Assembly (NCBI GenBank): GCA_951640165.1
Contig: OX621255.1
Location: 28,246,001 to 28,310,000 of the forward strand
Length of the DNA stretch: 64,000 bases
Direction: 5' to 3'
Source: Pseudoips prasinana
Taxonomy: Eukaryota > Arthropoda > Insecta > Lepidoptera > Nolidae
Made by a program: the position numbers and the translations under genes. Below are positions 1 through 10,364 of this stretch, piece after piece. Every line of letters starts with the position of its first letter. Position 1 is the stretch's first letter. The notes under the pieces were generated by a model, which was not told the DNA's origin, ran no database searches, and saw only the letters and a list, made by a program, of their open reading frames with translations.

Positions 1-5
1 TTATT

Positions 6-77
6 AGTTTTATCATTCTCTTATTTTAGAAGTTACAGGGGGGGGGGGGGGGGGAAACATTTTACCACTTTGGAAGA
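6..77. repeat. Left copy of a 72-bp inverted pair containing a 17-G run
   Basis: Positions 6-77 are similar to the reverse complement of 7374-7446. Both contain the block TTTTAGAAGTTACAGG, a G-rich stretch and ACCACTTTGGAAG. The G-rich part is 17 consecutive G (38-54) here and is interrupted in the other copy. Similarity stops at about 77. The right copy lies just downstream of a stray protease C-terminus (7553-7591), so this may be the 3' flank of a related gene lying off the left edge; that is inference. Confidence 0.5.
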
Positions 78-139
78 TTCTCGCGCAAACTATTCAGATT
101 AGAAAAAAAATATATTAGAAACCTCAATATCATTTTTGA

Positions 140-524
140 AGACCTATCTATAGATACCCCATGTTTGATGAAAAAAAAATTTGAGATTCAGGTCTATGTA
201 TGGGTAACCCCCATAAATTATTGTTTTTTTCTATTTTTGTGTGAAAAACCTAATGCGGTTCACAGAATAAATCTACTTACCTACCAAGTTTCAACAGTAC
301 CTACAGCTCTTATAGTTTCGGAAAAAAGTGGCTGTGACATACGGACGGGCAGACGATATACTAAATATGTATACTACCTACTTTTCTTTTGGAAATACAT
401 ACTTATATAGATAATTATACCCAGACTCAGGTCAAACAGACATGTTCATGCACACAAATATCTGTGGTGGGAATCGAACCCACGACCCACAGGTTCGATT
501 TTTTGCCATTTGGCTACGGAACCT
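140..524 (-). mobile_element. Dispersed repeat interrupted by a SINE
   Basis: Read on the minus strand this matches the repeat at 39932-40120 (+): both start with a GTTCCGTAGCCAAATGGC-type head, then a CTGTCCGTC-rich stretch and a TGTTGAAACTTGGTA-type block. The head (about 490-524) and body (140-350) are separated by a SINE at 391-489, so the SINE entered later. No coding capacity seen; class not determined. Confidence 0.5.
391..489 (-). mobile_element. tRNA-derived SINE, family A (partial)
   Basis: Minus-strand copy with the B-box-like GGTTCGATTCCCACC and the family body (GTGTGCATGAACATGTC, then GAGTCTGG and TATATAAGTATG). Inserted in the repeat at 140-524. The head and far 3' part are missing. 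Confidence 0.75.
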
Positions 525-770
525 TAAAAAGGAAACTATAATATAATCTTGCGGAGGCAAGGGCAAGTCCAGGGGGCCTACTCTCTTTCTCCAAATTTCG
601 TTCGTTCGTTACGAATTTCTTGTGTATGCTACCACGGTTCCATTCGTTCCGCGAATTCAATCGAACGAACATAGTTTGACATTTAGATTCTCTAAACCTA
701 CTCTAATTCATGACGTTCCGAACGAACATTTGATTTTGACACATCAAACTTCGTCATTTTAACTTCAAAA

Positions 771-1233
771 TTGACGAATACAAAAGTGCTACCTTTTGAT
801 TTTCGTTTATGTGGATTTTGCTTCAAATTAACTGAAATGTCTGCAAGAATGCTTATAATTGAGCCTGCTTCATGTGAAGAATGTTTAGAGCGTAGAAGAA
901 AACGGTGCCGCCTAAGAAATCATTTAAATGTGAATCGAATTGCCGACCTAGAGAAAAGTGCCTTTTGATTTTGTTTTGTATGGATTTTGCATTCAGTTTA
1001 ATTGAAATAGGTGCAATAATGCTTTCGAATGAGGCTGATTTAGGTGAAGAACGTGTGGAGCGTAGAAGAAATCCGTGCCGCCTGCGAAATCAATTAAATG
1101 TGAATCAAATTCCCGAAAATAGTTAAAACACGAAATGGAACAATTACATTTACAGAACCAAGATGCCAGAGACACACGGGACAGACTCCAAAGCATTGTT
1201 GATGAATTTGACCAATGTAGGAGTGAGTTTTAA
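771..1233 (+). pseudogene. Decayed coding fragments inside the TIR element, with a tandem duplication
   Basis: Two diverged tandem copies of about 180 bp (about 785-950 and 958-1126) each encode a run ending in an arginine-rich segment (ERRRKRCRLRNHLNVN and ERRRNPCRLRNQLNVN). A short ORF at 1135-1233 follows (32 codons, glutamine/aspartate rich, coiled-coil-like, ending DQCRSEF). No start or complete domain can be assigned. They may be remnants of a Harbinger-type transposase or Myb-like accessory protein; the similarity is only suggestive. Confidence 0.35.
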
Positions 1234-2149
1234 TGTAGTTTGATATATATTGATATTGCATAAAAATATTGATACATTTATAAAGAAAAGTATTTTGTAT
1301 TCATAATGTAAATACTCTAAATAAGCATAATCTTGTTGCACATGCTACTGATCTCCACAAAATCAGTAACTCTTCTATGGGGCAGTGTTTAAAATTCTGT
1401 AGCAAGGCATGTTAATGATAAAACTGCTTGGGAATGAGTAGATTTAATTCAACACTTTTAGATGATAAATTTATATTAAATGTTAAGTTACTATTTAAAA
1501 AAAAAATTGTTACTGTGTTTTTAGGTAGGGAATAAAATTGTTATGATTAAAAAACCATTGCAAATTACTGAATAAATATTATGACTAGGTATGCCTTGTG
1601 CCTTTTTTTATTTCATTTATTTATTTATTATTTCCACAGCGGACATTGTGGGTTGATTTCCACGCAGGACAGATATTTGTGTGCATAGATCAATGAGGCC
1701 ACCATTTGCTATACATATACTTTCACTTTGTTTTAGGACACCCATCACCAACTATATAAATTTACTTGAAATTGTAGTGAAATAAAAAACAGCCTTTTTA
1801 TATTTGTTTTATTTACATACTTAACCTATAAGTAATAGTTAAGAACATCCAACAGTTACTATAATGTAATGTATTCTTCCATTGCCCACCAAGCTAGTGG
1901 TTGGGCATAGTAGTGCAATTGTTTATAACAATTGTGATTCATTTATTAAAACGAATGAGACATTTTAAATTAAATATAAAAACTTACTCAAAATTGACTG
2001 TTCGATTAATGGGCAAAGACTATATATACTATCTTATTGCAAAATTGAGTTTGGAAACTGTTAATCAGACAGTTAATTATGTCGAGTATGCAGATATAAA
2101 TTTAATTGATCAAAGTATTTTCTCATTAGTCCAGCTCTCAACAGGACAC

Positions 2150-2850
2150 CCCTAATGCCTACAGGCTCAGTGTTTCTGACTATTTCTTTCTCTACATGCA
2201 TCTCTTCCAATTCAATCTGCTGCTGATGCCAGCTGCTAATTGTCTCCTCCTGGATTTCGTAGCTGCAACAAAAAAAACATTACAATTTAAAATAGGTAGA
2301 TTCCCTAAAAAGATGACTTCAATGGATTCAGTACATCATTATCTTTAAATAAATATTGCCTTCCCCCCTATAATGTGGGACTAAGACCATCAGTAGGCAA
2401 AATGTGGAACTTGTAATATATCTCTACCATCTCTTTGGGGACACAGATATGCCACTATATATAAAATAATTCAATTCATAATAACTTTTTTATATAATGC
2501 AAGTACCTAGTTATGTTTATTGGATGCTCAAGTAAAATTTTCATTACTAACCATAAATTGGAAAGCTATTTCATACAAATATACTAACAAAAAAAGTACC
2601 TTTATGTTTTGTCATGTACAATTTTTTTACAATATTTAATACTGAAAATACCTCTAAGAAATACTTACAACTTGTGAAAGTCAGGGTTTCTTGTGACAAT
2701 GATGGTTAACTTGCAGTTTCTAAGAGTTGTGTGTGCTGACTATAGTCCTCGCTGTGTTCTACAAACTCCAAAACTTTTTCGGGCAATTGCGACTGTTTAA
2801 AGTTTGGTAGTTGCCTTCCAATTGCTTGACTACTGACATTTCAAACTGAA
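2150..2850 (-). pseudogene. Possible spliced minus-strand ORF in the TIR element
   Basis: On the minus strand an open run from about 2850 (VSSQAIGRQLPNFKQSQLPE, then a segment ending LLETAS and a stop) is followed by a good donor (GTAAGT, GT at 2668-2667). A good acceptor after a pyrimidine-rich tract lies at 2264-2263. The downstream exon would encode a glutamine/glutamate-rich stretch (SSWHQQQIELEEMH in one frame). The stop before the donor and the uncertain frame across the junction make it non-functional or misread. Possibly the second ORF of the element. Confidence 0.3.
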
Positions 2851-3959
2851 AAGATGTTACGAATGCTGATTATTACGAATAGGCCGTACTTTGGTCAGTG
2901 GGTATTCTTAGGGGCGTTTTAGTATAAAATAAATATTTATGTGTATTTAAGATATTTACTTACGAATTGTATTAATCGAAACCACAACTTTTGGTAATTT
3001 GTGGAGAACATACAGTAGGTACTCCTTGTAACTTTGCGGTTGCGAAAAATGTAAAAAGCACCTGAAAAGGTAATTATTAACACAAGACTATTAATTTATC
3101 AAAGAATCCAAATAAAAAATCCTTCAATCAAAATTTGACCAAAGAGAATGTAACAAACTATGTTGCTCTATGGCGTTTGATGACATTGCGTGAATATACG
3201 GATGTTTTTTAATGTCGCATATTCTACCGATCGCGTATATGAAATAGTACTCTTCACATTAGCCGGTTTATAACGTCAGTAAAATGGTTATTTATATAAT
3301 CGCGGTTGATATCGTTGGAAATATATTTTAAATTTCTGTATTTATAATTTCTGCATTAATATAACAATAAATGCTTATAAAACTACAATATTAATTTAAA
3401 ATTAAAATACAAAGCCAATTCATTTAATTATTTTAAATAATGTACAAACCGTAGTTTACCAAAATGAGAAACTAAAATTTCCACACTATATAGTTCAAAA
3501 CAATCGTTCACGTAAAATAGTCTATGGAAGCGAACTACAAGTGTGAATCCGAAAATGAATTAGAGTAGGGTCACTTGCAAAACTTCGTTTCAATATAGTT
3601 CGTTAACGAAGTTTCGATTCGGAGAAAGAGAGTAGGCCCCCAGGTCCGTAATGATTCCGTAGATAGTGTCCGCTATCTAGGTTTTATTTTATTCCGTTGT
3701 ACCTAATGAAGGTAGGTAGGTGGTTTTTTATGATTTTAAATGATTTGATGAAGAGAGTTTTATGTAAGTACCAGCATTTATTTATTTATTTTGATATCAG
3801 GTTTTTATAATAGTGACCCATACAATTTCTTATAAGTAAAATTATTTAATATAATATTTACGCCTCTTTGGTAAGTTTTTGTGGAAATAAATTAGTTTAT
3901 TTTAAGACCTTTCAAATATAAAAAATCACACGAATAAATGAGTTTGAGTTTCCCGTTCA

Positions 3960-4001
3960 GTACAATTTTTACATAATGTAATCATTATGTAAAAATTGTA
4001 C
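3960..4001. repeat. Perfect hairpin, 19-bp arms
   Basis: GTACAATTTTTACATAATG (3960-3978) is followed after a 4-nt loop by its exact complement (3983-4001). It lies in AT-rich intergenic sequence with no poly-T tract of a factor-independent terminator. It belongs to the foldback set described in the findings. Confidence 0.9.
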
Positions 4002-4264
4002 CTGTATATTGTAGTGAGATAATAAATTATTATTATTTGTGTGAACCAGAAGTAGTTTTTCGCAAAGTACTCCACGACTCTGCGATTCATAGTCTCAGTG
4101 CATTGCAGATGTAATATAAGTAGTAAAAAAATATATTTTTTAAATTGGTTAACGAATTTTATTAATATTCGCGCACACCTGTTTAGGTTACAACCCCCGC
4201 AGGGGACATGTTATTATAAATGGTTATTCTGAGCATCGCTATGCTTTATGTCCGATAGTAAATT

Positions 4265-4335
4265 ATAATTATATTTGTAAAGTACCCCGCGACACAGGGA
4301 TTCATTACCCAAGTGCGGGCGTGCTCTATAAAATG
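4265..4335 (+). mobile_element. SINE family C tail
   Basis: Contains TTGTAAAGTACCCCGCGACA and CAGGGATTCA, the 3' tail found at 14100-14140 and in minus orientation at 22490 and 45640. The tRNA-like head is absent; about 200 bp upstream are too diverged to call. Confidence 0.55.
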
Positions 4336-4496
4336 GCTATAGGACTTTTTTAATAATAAATTGTATCGGGTAAAATATATAAATGGTATGGAAAAAGTTC
4401 ATTTATCTTTTCTTTCACTTCACCGGCCGCGAAAGGGGCGTGACATAAAACCAAAACTAAATACCCCGCGCAATCTTTCATTTCAGGATCATCTCA

Positions 4497-4550
4497 CCCT
4501 TTTAGTGCATCTAAATGAAAAACAATTCTCATTTAGATGCACTAAAAGGG
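4497..4550. repeat. Perfect hairpin, 22-bp arms
   Basis: The left arm 4497-4518 (begins CCCTTTTAGTGCATC) and right arm 4529-4550 are exact complements with a 10-nt loop. They sit inside an 85-codon ORF (4361-4618) that I do not consider a gene. Confidence 0.9.
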
Positions 4551-4794
4551 TTGGTTTTCGCAGTCGTTTTGTGAAACTATCATTCTACGTTAACAAGCGC
4601 AGCCGCTCATCCGATTGAGGATCGGAAATGTCATTTATACTATAGGATTAGCCGAGTTCAATAAATGGGGTTTATTTGAAGTTATCTGAAAGCAATTAAA
4701 AAGTCAACATGTCTATATTTTATTTGATATCGGGTATTTTTAGACAGGTCCGTTTATTTATTTTTGACTACTTCGCTTGTTTAGTAGTAGCGCT

Positions 4795-4990
4795 TTTCAG
4801 CCGCTGTGTTTCTGCGTATGTGTAAGGTCGCCGGAGCTCATTGGGGTGGGGGGGAGGGTCAGCAACATTTGTTTGCTGACTCTTAAAGGCCGGCAACGCA
4901 CCCGCGACCCTTCTGGTGTTGCGGGCGTACATGGGCGGCGGTGATCACTTACCATCAGGTGACCACTTGCTCGTTAGTCGCCCTAGGATA
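4795..4990 (+). mobile_element. CR1/Zenon-type LINE 3' tail
   Basis: Shares GGTCGCCGGAGCTCATTGGGG, GGCCGGCAACGC, GGCGGCGGTGATCACTTACC and ATCAGGTGACC with 24000-24192 (+), 46178-46345 (-) and 59567-59755 (-). Such tails are abundant in Lepidoptera as 5'-truncated CR1-like LINE ends. No coding part here. Confidence 0.6.
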
Positions 4991-6059
4991 TAACAAAAAA
5001 AGAACCAATTATTTATTATTATTTGAGCGTTTCTCAAAAAATTGTACCTTTTCTCAGAAATGATGCTGAAATTAAAATATTGAAATATACTTGATTTTTT
5101 TATTTTAAGCTATGGGTAAATGCCTAAAGTTTAGTAATATAAGGTTTGTTTTGAGATTTAAAACGTAAATAAATAGCAAAATCTATATAAACAGACCCAA
5201 GGTAGAGAAAAATTCTTATTTGGTTACCTTCATTCGTTTACGTAAATTTAATGTAGATACCAATTACCGGAATATTTATTGAATTCAATGTGATAATAAA
5301 ACAACATTCAACTTGTTTTTCAGTCAATTACTCTATATTAATATGCAAATCTTAAATTAAAGGCGGTATTATTTCCTTTACGTTACTATTCGGTCACAAC
5401 TCTTGTTTAACTTTACTTTATTGACCGTACTTTATTTTGTATTAAAATTGTGTATATATACCTACACCTACATATTGCAAAGACTAACCATATATTTTAA
5501 TTTTTATCACAAATATGTATTTATGTTAAAATACATAAATAAAGAAAAGAAATATGCGTCTGCTTTTATGGGACAGTAACAAAAATAGAAATCTGGAAAC
5601 AAAATAGGATTTCTTAAGCCTAGACTTCACAGTTGTGCAAATAATTATATTTAGAACCTCTGTCAGGAAACATTTATATTTTGTAATAATCTAATAATAA
5701 TAAACACTGACGGATTAGATAGTATAAAGGTTTTTAAAAATTCTAGGACTATACATTGTTAGCATGAATATTACTCTCAATCAATCTCTATACATATATT
5801 TATAAATGTTTATTATTTTAATTTTTTTATTCGTTTTCTATAATAATAATCTCTATATTAGTTTTCTTAACTTAATTAGTTTAACTTTTTTTGGAGGTGC
5901 ATTTTGAGTTTATTCTTTCTAAGTTCTTTTTAAAATATAAATATTATATTTAATTTTTTTTAAACTCATAAAATTACATCGTTTCGTTCCTAATTTTACT
6001 CAAAATCAGGCAGTCAATACTCTGCCTAACAATTTCCTATTTTGTTATTCACTTTTCCA
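4991..6059. other. AT-rich intergenic stretch, nothing recognised
   Basis: No ORF with a recognisable product, no SINE head and no clear repeat. Several AATAAA and poly-T runs occur, as expected by chance at this composition. Confidence 0.6.
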
Positions 6060-6079
6060 TTTATACGTTACGTTACGTT

Positions 6080-6345
6080 ACTCAAGAGTAACAAAAAAAG
6101 CAGGGACCGGACAACCCCGCTTCTGAGTTAAGCCGTTTGATAGGGTAACCCGTTCATTGGGTAACTCGTATCGCAGTGTTACCCTTTGATTGACTTACAG
6201 CCTCGAAACCCAGTGAAAGGGTTAACACGTTTTTTATGGTAACCACAGGAAGGGGTTAACCCCTTCAATGACTTAAGCCCTTGAATAGCTTACCTTCTTG
6301 AAAAGGTTTTATTCGAGTTAACCTGAATTACCCAATCAACTTAGC
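6080..6345. repeat. Cluster of GTTAAC/GGTAACC-like palindromic words
   Basis: About ten variants of GGTTAACC or GTTACC recur every 15-35 bp, for example GGGTAACCCG, GGGTAACTCG, AAGGGTTAAC and AGGGGTTAACCCCTT, interleaved with TTGAA/TTCAA words. It is not a simple tandem repeat. It may be a non-autonomous element or a decayed array; class unknown. Confidence 0.4.
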
Positions 6346-6604
6346 AGCGTGTAGAAGGGAGTAGGTATACTCGCACCCGTGCGGTGCCTCATTGCCTAAC
6401 TACTTTTAGGTAGGAACAACAAATTTGACGAACGAACGACTTTTTATATTTTAAATTTGAAAGTTTAGTGACGACAAATAGTCGAGCTAATAATTAACGT
6501 GTTATTTAAAGAACTGACTTACTTTAATCTTAATATTGTGACAATCTGTAAGATGTGATACTATTTTGTTAAATAATTATAATAATATTTAGCTGTGTGG
6601 TGAT

Positions 6605-6815
6605 GGCATAGGATATCATCACCCCATTTTATCACGTAGGAGAAATCGACCGAGGGCATACCTACCAGAGAACCGGCAGCAACGTTTATCTATGAACTAT
6701 GACCATCAAACTTTCTTTCGCCAACCCGTCTGCCAAGCTATGCCATATCTCCCATTCTTTGGGTAGGCTTTTATCCAGCAGTGGATGTACTTTGGCTGAC
6801 ATGAGGACTATGAAA
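6605..6815 (+). mobile_element. LINE 3' fragment (family with GAGAACnGGCAGCAnCG)
   Basis: Shares GAGAACCGGCAGCAACG, CTATGACCATCA and CCAACCCGTCTGCCAAGC with 44150-44330, 47215-47325 and 54900-55140 (+) and with 20500-20680, 30175-30295 and 63219-63310 (-). The closing part (CAGCAGTGGATGTACTTTGG then CTGACATGA) resembles RTE-type 3' ends. Only a short decayed piece. Confidence 0.5.
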
Positions 6816-6821
6816 TAATTG

Positions 6822-7060
6822 ACGGGCCTGTTGGCGTGTTTGACAAAAGCTTTCTTTTCACGCCGGAGGTCGTGGGTACGATTCCCACCTAGGACAGATA
6901 TTGGTGTGCATGAACATGTCTGTTTGTCCTGAGTCTGGGTGTAATTATCTATATAAGTATGTATTTACAAAAGTAAAAGTAGTATATGTAATATATCAGT
7001 TATCTGGTTTCCATAGTACAAGCTCTGCTTAGTTTGGGATCAGATGGCCGTGTGTAAATA
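6822..7060 (+). mobile_element. SINE family A, near full length
   Basis: Head CGGGCCTGTTGGCGTGTTTG, B-box-like GGTACGATTCCCACC, then the body with TATATAAGTATG and the end ATCAGATGGCCGTGTG. Best representative of family A with 24567-24795. Confidence 0.8.
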
Positions 7061-7373
7061 TTAAATTTAAATTATTGTATTGTATCACTTTAAGAATTTT
7101 CAGAGTCAACCAATCTTAGGCTATGTAACTGTCTATTTATTTCATATATTAATTTCTGCCAACCTTGGTCTGATAAAAATACGCCTAAATGATCACGTAG
7201 GTACAAGTTTTCCAAGACTAATTCTGTATTTAATAAAGTTCTTTACGGTAATTTCATATTAGTTACTAGTTCATTTGCAAGTATAGTTGAAATAAAAATA
7301 CGGCTTCTATCGCCTCATTGATTGGCTTAAGGCCACCTGTGTTTTTGTGCCAAGGAGTGGCAAGAGCAAGAGA

Positions 7374-7446
7374 CACTTCCAAAGTGGTAAAAAGAGTGCC
7401 CCCACCCTCCCTCCCTGTAACTTCTAAAATAGGAGAAAGATAAAAC
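7374..7446. repeat. Right copy of the 72-bp inverted pair
   Basis: Reverse-complement partner of 6-77; its C-rich stretch is interrupted here (CCCCCACCCTCCCTCCC). It lies about 110 bp downstream, on the minus strand, of the protease C-terminal scrap at 7553-7591. Confidence 0.5.
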
Positions 7447-7552
7447 CGAAAAAATATATGATGTACATTACCATGCAAATGATCTATTTTATGTATAGAA
7501 AAACAAAATTGAAAATATGGGACAGTGAATAAGATAGAAAGTACATTTTTTT

Positions 7553-7591
7553 TTAGAAATGCTCATTTACAGTGTTCACAATCCAATTAGT
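7553..7591 (-). pseudogene. Stray C-terminus of a trypsin-like serine protease
   Basis: The minus strand encodes [12 protein letters not shown] and a stop, almost identical to the last residues of the protease at 13106-17322 ([12 protein letters not shown]). The frame upstream of it (above 7591) does not encode a protease and runs into SINE and RTE sequence. I read it as a remnant of a duplicated paralogue cut off by later insertions. Confidence 0.55.
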
Positions 7592-7624
7592 AGTACCGCT
7601 AGTCGTCCTAAGCGATAATGAGAT

Positions 7625-8330
7625 TAATGAAATTGAAAGTGCCACTATGTGTGCATTATAATAATTCGTAGATGGCAGAAATTCGACCAGGAAGACATTA
7701 TTATTTATCATCATCATCATATCGAAAGACGTCCACTGCTGTACGAAGGCCTCCCCCAAGGATCTCTACAATAGCCGGTCCTGCGCTGCCCGCATCCAGC
7801 GGCTTCCTGCGATCCTTGCAAGATCATCGGTCCACCTTGGCCTGGGGGGGCCTGCCCACGCTTGGTCTTCCGGTTCGTGTTCGCCACTCGAGAACCTTTC
7901 TGTCCAATCGGCAATCGGTTCTACGAGCTATGTGCCCCGCCCACTGCCACTTCAGTTTGGCCATACTTTGGGCTATGTCGGCTACCTTGGTTGGCCTGCT
8001 GATTTCGACGTTTTAGATTCGATCGCGCAGGTTACTCCGGGCATATAGCCCTCTCCATTGCTCTTTGGGTGACCTTGAGTCTTCTAATGAGGCCCATAGT
8101 AAGCGACCATGTCTCTGTTCCATAAGTCATCACTGGCAACACGCACGACTTTCGACTTAAGACACTGCGGTATTTGGGACGAGAAGATATTACGTACGTA
8201 GCTTCCCAAACGCTGCCCTGCCGAGTTGGATTCTACGATTGACATCTTTCTCAAAGTTGGACTTACCTAGTTGAATGGTTTGCCCTAGGTAACTATAGTC
8301 GTCTACAACTTCGAGTACAATCTCCCACCT
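7625..8330 (-). mobile_element. RTE-type LINE 3' fragment
   Basis: A SINE D scrap (7625-7700) abuts an antisense RTE piece. From about 7700, TCATCATCATATC-type tail repeats and GACGTCCACTGCTG lead into the decayed end of a reverse-transcriptase ORF read on the minus strand (compare 51345-51794, with an [24 protein letters not shown] segment). Multiple frameshifts. Confidence 0.7.
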
Positions 8331-8339
8331 CCCATTATT

Positions 8340-9830
8340 ATTCACATCACATATTATTACTTCTAAGTAATATAAGTATAAGCTTATAAGTACATGGAGG
8401 GACTTACCTGCCTACAGCTACATTATCGTGCTTAGCAATTAATAACTCGTTAGGATACTGTTCAAACAAAAAACGTTCCGTTACAATCAATTTGAACTTC
8501 ATCTATAAGATGTTTACAATTATAAATACATGCGTTAATGTTTTAGAATTCCGTTCATAAATGGTAAATATTTAAACATGCATTTTGTGCGCTTATTCTT
8601 TTATGAATAAAAAGAAAAGTAGGTACCTACTGCGATTCGTCATAAGTTAGTTGATTAGTCCTCTTTATTAGGTTCAATGCAATTTTTACAATATATTTTG
8701 ATAGCACATGTTTTCATACTCTTCAACAGCTTCTGGGGGTGATGAAAGCTCGTGGTGAAAACCGTTGACCGCGTAAATCCGTAAACCGTTTAGTTTTAAA
8801 TATTAAATGTTTTATATTTAAATATGGGTATGTCCTAAGTCGTTCTGGCACTTGTTAAATTGACGTACCTACCAAATTTTGTAATTTGGTAGGTCAATAA
8901 AACAATATTTCCAATTATTAACGTTTGTATATTTTATGGCACCGTGGTGTTTTCAACCTATGATAATTTATAATATTTAACTCCTGTAAATAAATTACCT
9001 TCCATCTACTCGAAATACTTGCAATGTATAATATTAAATGTAAATTAGTATTACTGGAAAAATAGGACAATATGTTCAACTTAATATCAGATATGTTTTA
9101 ATTAAATAATCCTTCATTAATTTACTTAGATAATAAGTCCAGTTATTTAATATATTTTTAAACCGTACAAATATATTTTTTATATGTATAGTACGGAACC
9201 TTCTATTTGTACGAGTTGAACACGTACTTCGTGGCTTTTTTATTTTGTTACAATTTAAATAGTCTTGCTCACAAAAATAGTTAAATATGTACTTAAATAT
9301 TACAGATCGTTATTTATCTGAATAAGTTTCTAGCAGCTCTCGAAATGATTGATGCTCGTATGTTTAACGACATAGTATTTGCATTTCACTTGAAGCCTTC
9401 TTGATACTTGAAACAATATTCATCTATTTAATATAAACATATTATTTGCAAGACAAATTTTATTCTGAAATTGAAATATTAAAACCCTGAAGCTGTACCG
9501 ATTAAGCTATGGGGAATACATTTATGTCGTCGCAATGTATTCTTAGAACACATTAATGGGAGACTGTTAGCGCATTCTATCGGTATTGCTAAGAAATTAT
9601 TTCACTCATATTTGAGATATTGAGATTCACCATAAGCGTTGGAAGCGTAATACAGATAATGCAGGTTAAAATCCTAAAGCTATTGTTTAAATTTATTCTT
9701 CTCCTAATTAAATTAGTATTGATTTTGGTAATTTTGTAAAGGCCTTAAGATTTCTATAAGATACCCACATGTACAACATATACATATGTGTCTTGGCGAT
9801 TCGGGAATTCGGCAATACCAGCCACTCTTT
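8340..9830. other. Intergenic AT-rich stretch
   Basis: No gene or recognised repeat. The only structure is a 12-bp-arm hairpin at 8867-8894 (ACCTACCAAATT, 4-nt loop, complement), whose pairing extends by TTGAC/GTCAA after a 2-nt bulge. Confidence 0.6.
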
Positions 9831-9837
9831 ATGTAGA

Positions 9838-10082
9838 CTAGGTATCTGCGCGGGTCATATTATAGTGCACTAGTGCGTGCGCAAACACATGTCCTCAATT
9901 TCCTCACTGTCATAATACTATGGGACGGCTACCTAACACAACTGGAAAGGCTTCAGATACAACACAGCCGAGGCACGGAGTTAGAACCCGCCAACTTCCA
10001 AACTCCCTTTTTTGCCAGAGCCAGTGTTTGAACCCAGGACCTATTACCTGCGGTTAGACGCTACCGCTAGAGTACCGAGACA
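9838..10082 (-). mobile_element. SINE family D (minus)
   Basis: Reverse-strand copy: the head complement GCTACCGCTAGAGTACCGAG and the B-box-like GGTTCAAACACTGG region lie at the high end, the body TATAGTGCACTAGTGCGTGC at the low end. Compare the full copy at 31474-31838. Confidence 0.65.
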
Positions 10083-10129
10083 GTTAAAAGATGACGTCAT
10101 AGAAATGCTATAAGTAAATAAGAAACGTA

Positions 10130-10320
10130 TTTTATGCGTTGGCGGTGGCGGCGATGTGTCTCGGAGAGCACGTAAATCCGTTGATCCTGTACCTGAACTC
10201 TTAACGGTCGCAATAGTTATCTGTTCCATCAGAGGAAATAGAAATTACACCTGTGTTTTCACATACTTGTGCATATTATTATGGCACATTATATGGCTAG
10301 TCTCCATTAAGACTGGCCGA
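10130..10320 (+). mobile_element. SINE family D (5'-truncated)
   Basis: Contains CTCGGAGAGCACGTAAATCC, CCTGTACCTGAACTC and AGTCTCCATTAAGACTGGCCG, the body and 3' end of family D. Its last bases form part of the 52-bp inverted repeat arm at 10310-10361. Confidence 0.65.
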
Positions 10321-10361
10321 CTCTTGAAGTCGTAGAATAATAAATAATGTACTCTAGACAT
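10310..10361 (+). repeat. Left arm of a 52-bp perfect inverted repeat
   Basis: Exact reverse complement of 12546-12597. The two arms bracket the CR1/L2-type LINE. The left arm begins in the 3' end of a SINE. Confidence 0.95.
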
Positions 10362-10364
10362 GTA

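Larger units (their letters stand above)
573..3640. mobile_element. 3.07-kb TIR element, PIF/Harbinger-like candidate, CAG target duplication
   Basis: The ends are perfect 20-bp inverted repeats (573-592, GGGGCCTACTCTCTTTCTCC, and its complement at 3621-3640) flanked by a direct CAG (570-572 and 3641-3643). A second inverted pair lies inside: 697-711 (CCTACTCTAATTCAT) and 3555-3569. Three-bp duplications and G-rich ends fit PIF/Harbinger, but no transposase with a DDE triad is readable. The interior holds decayed coding pieces on both strands and a SINE scrap at 1636-1702. Element limits are seen; the superfamily is inference. Confidence 0.6.

Noticed and set aside
4361..4618. 85-codon ORF
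   Set aside because: It includes a perfect 22-bp hairpin and has no recognisable domain or splice context; probably chance.
7553..7759. Terminal exon of a functional minus-strand protease gene
   Set aside because: Only about 13 codons match; upstream of them the frame encodes no protease and enters SINE and RTE sequence with no acceptor in the right phase.
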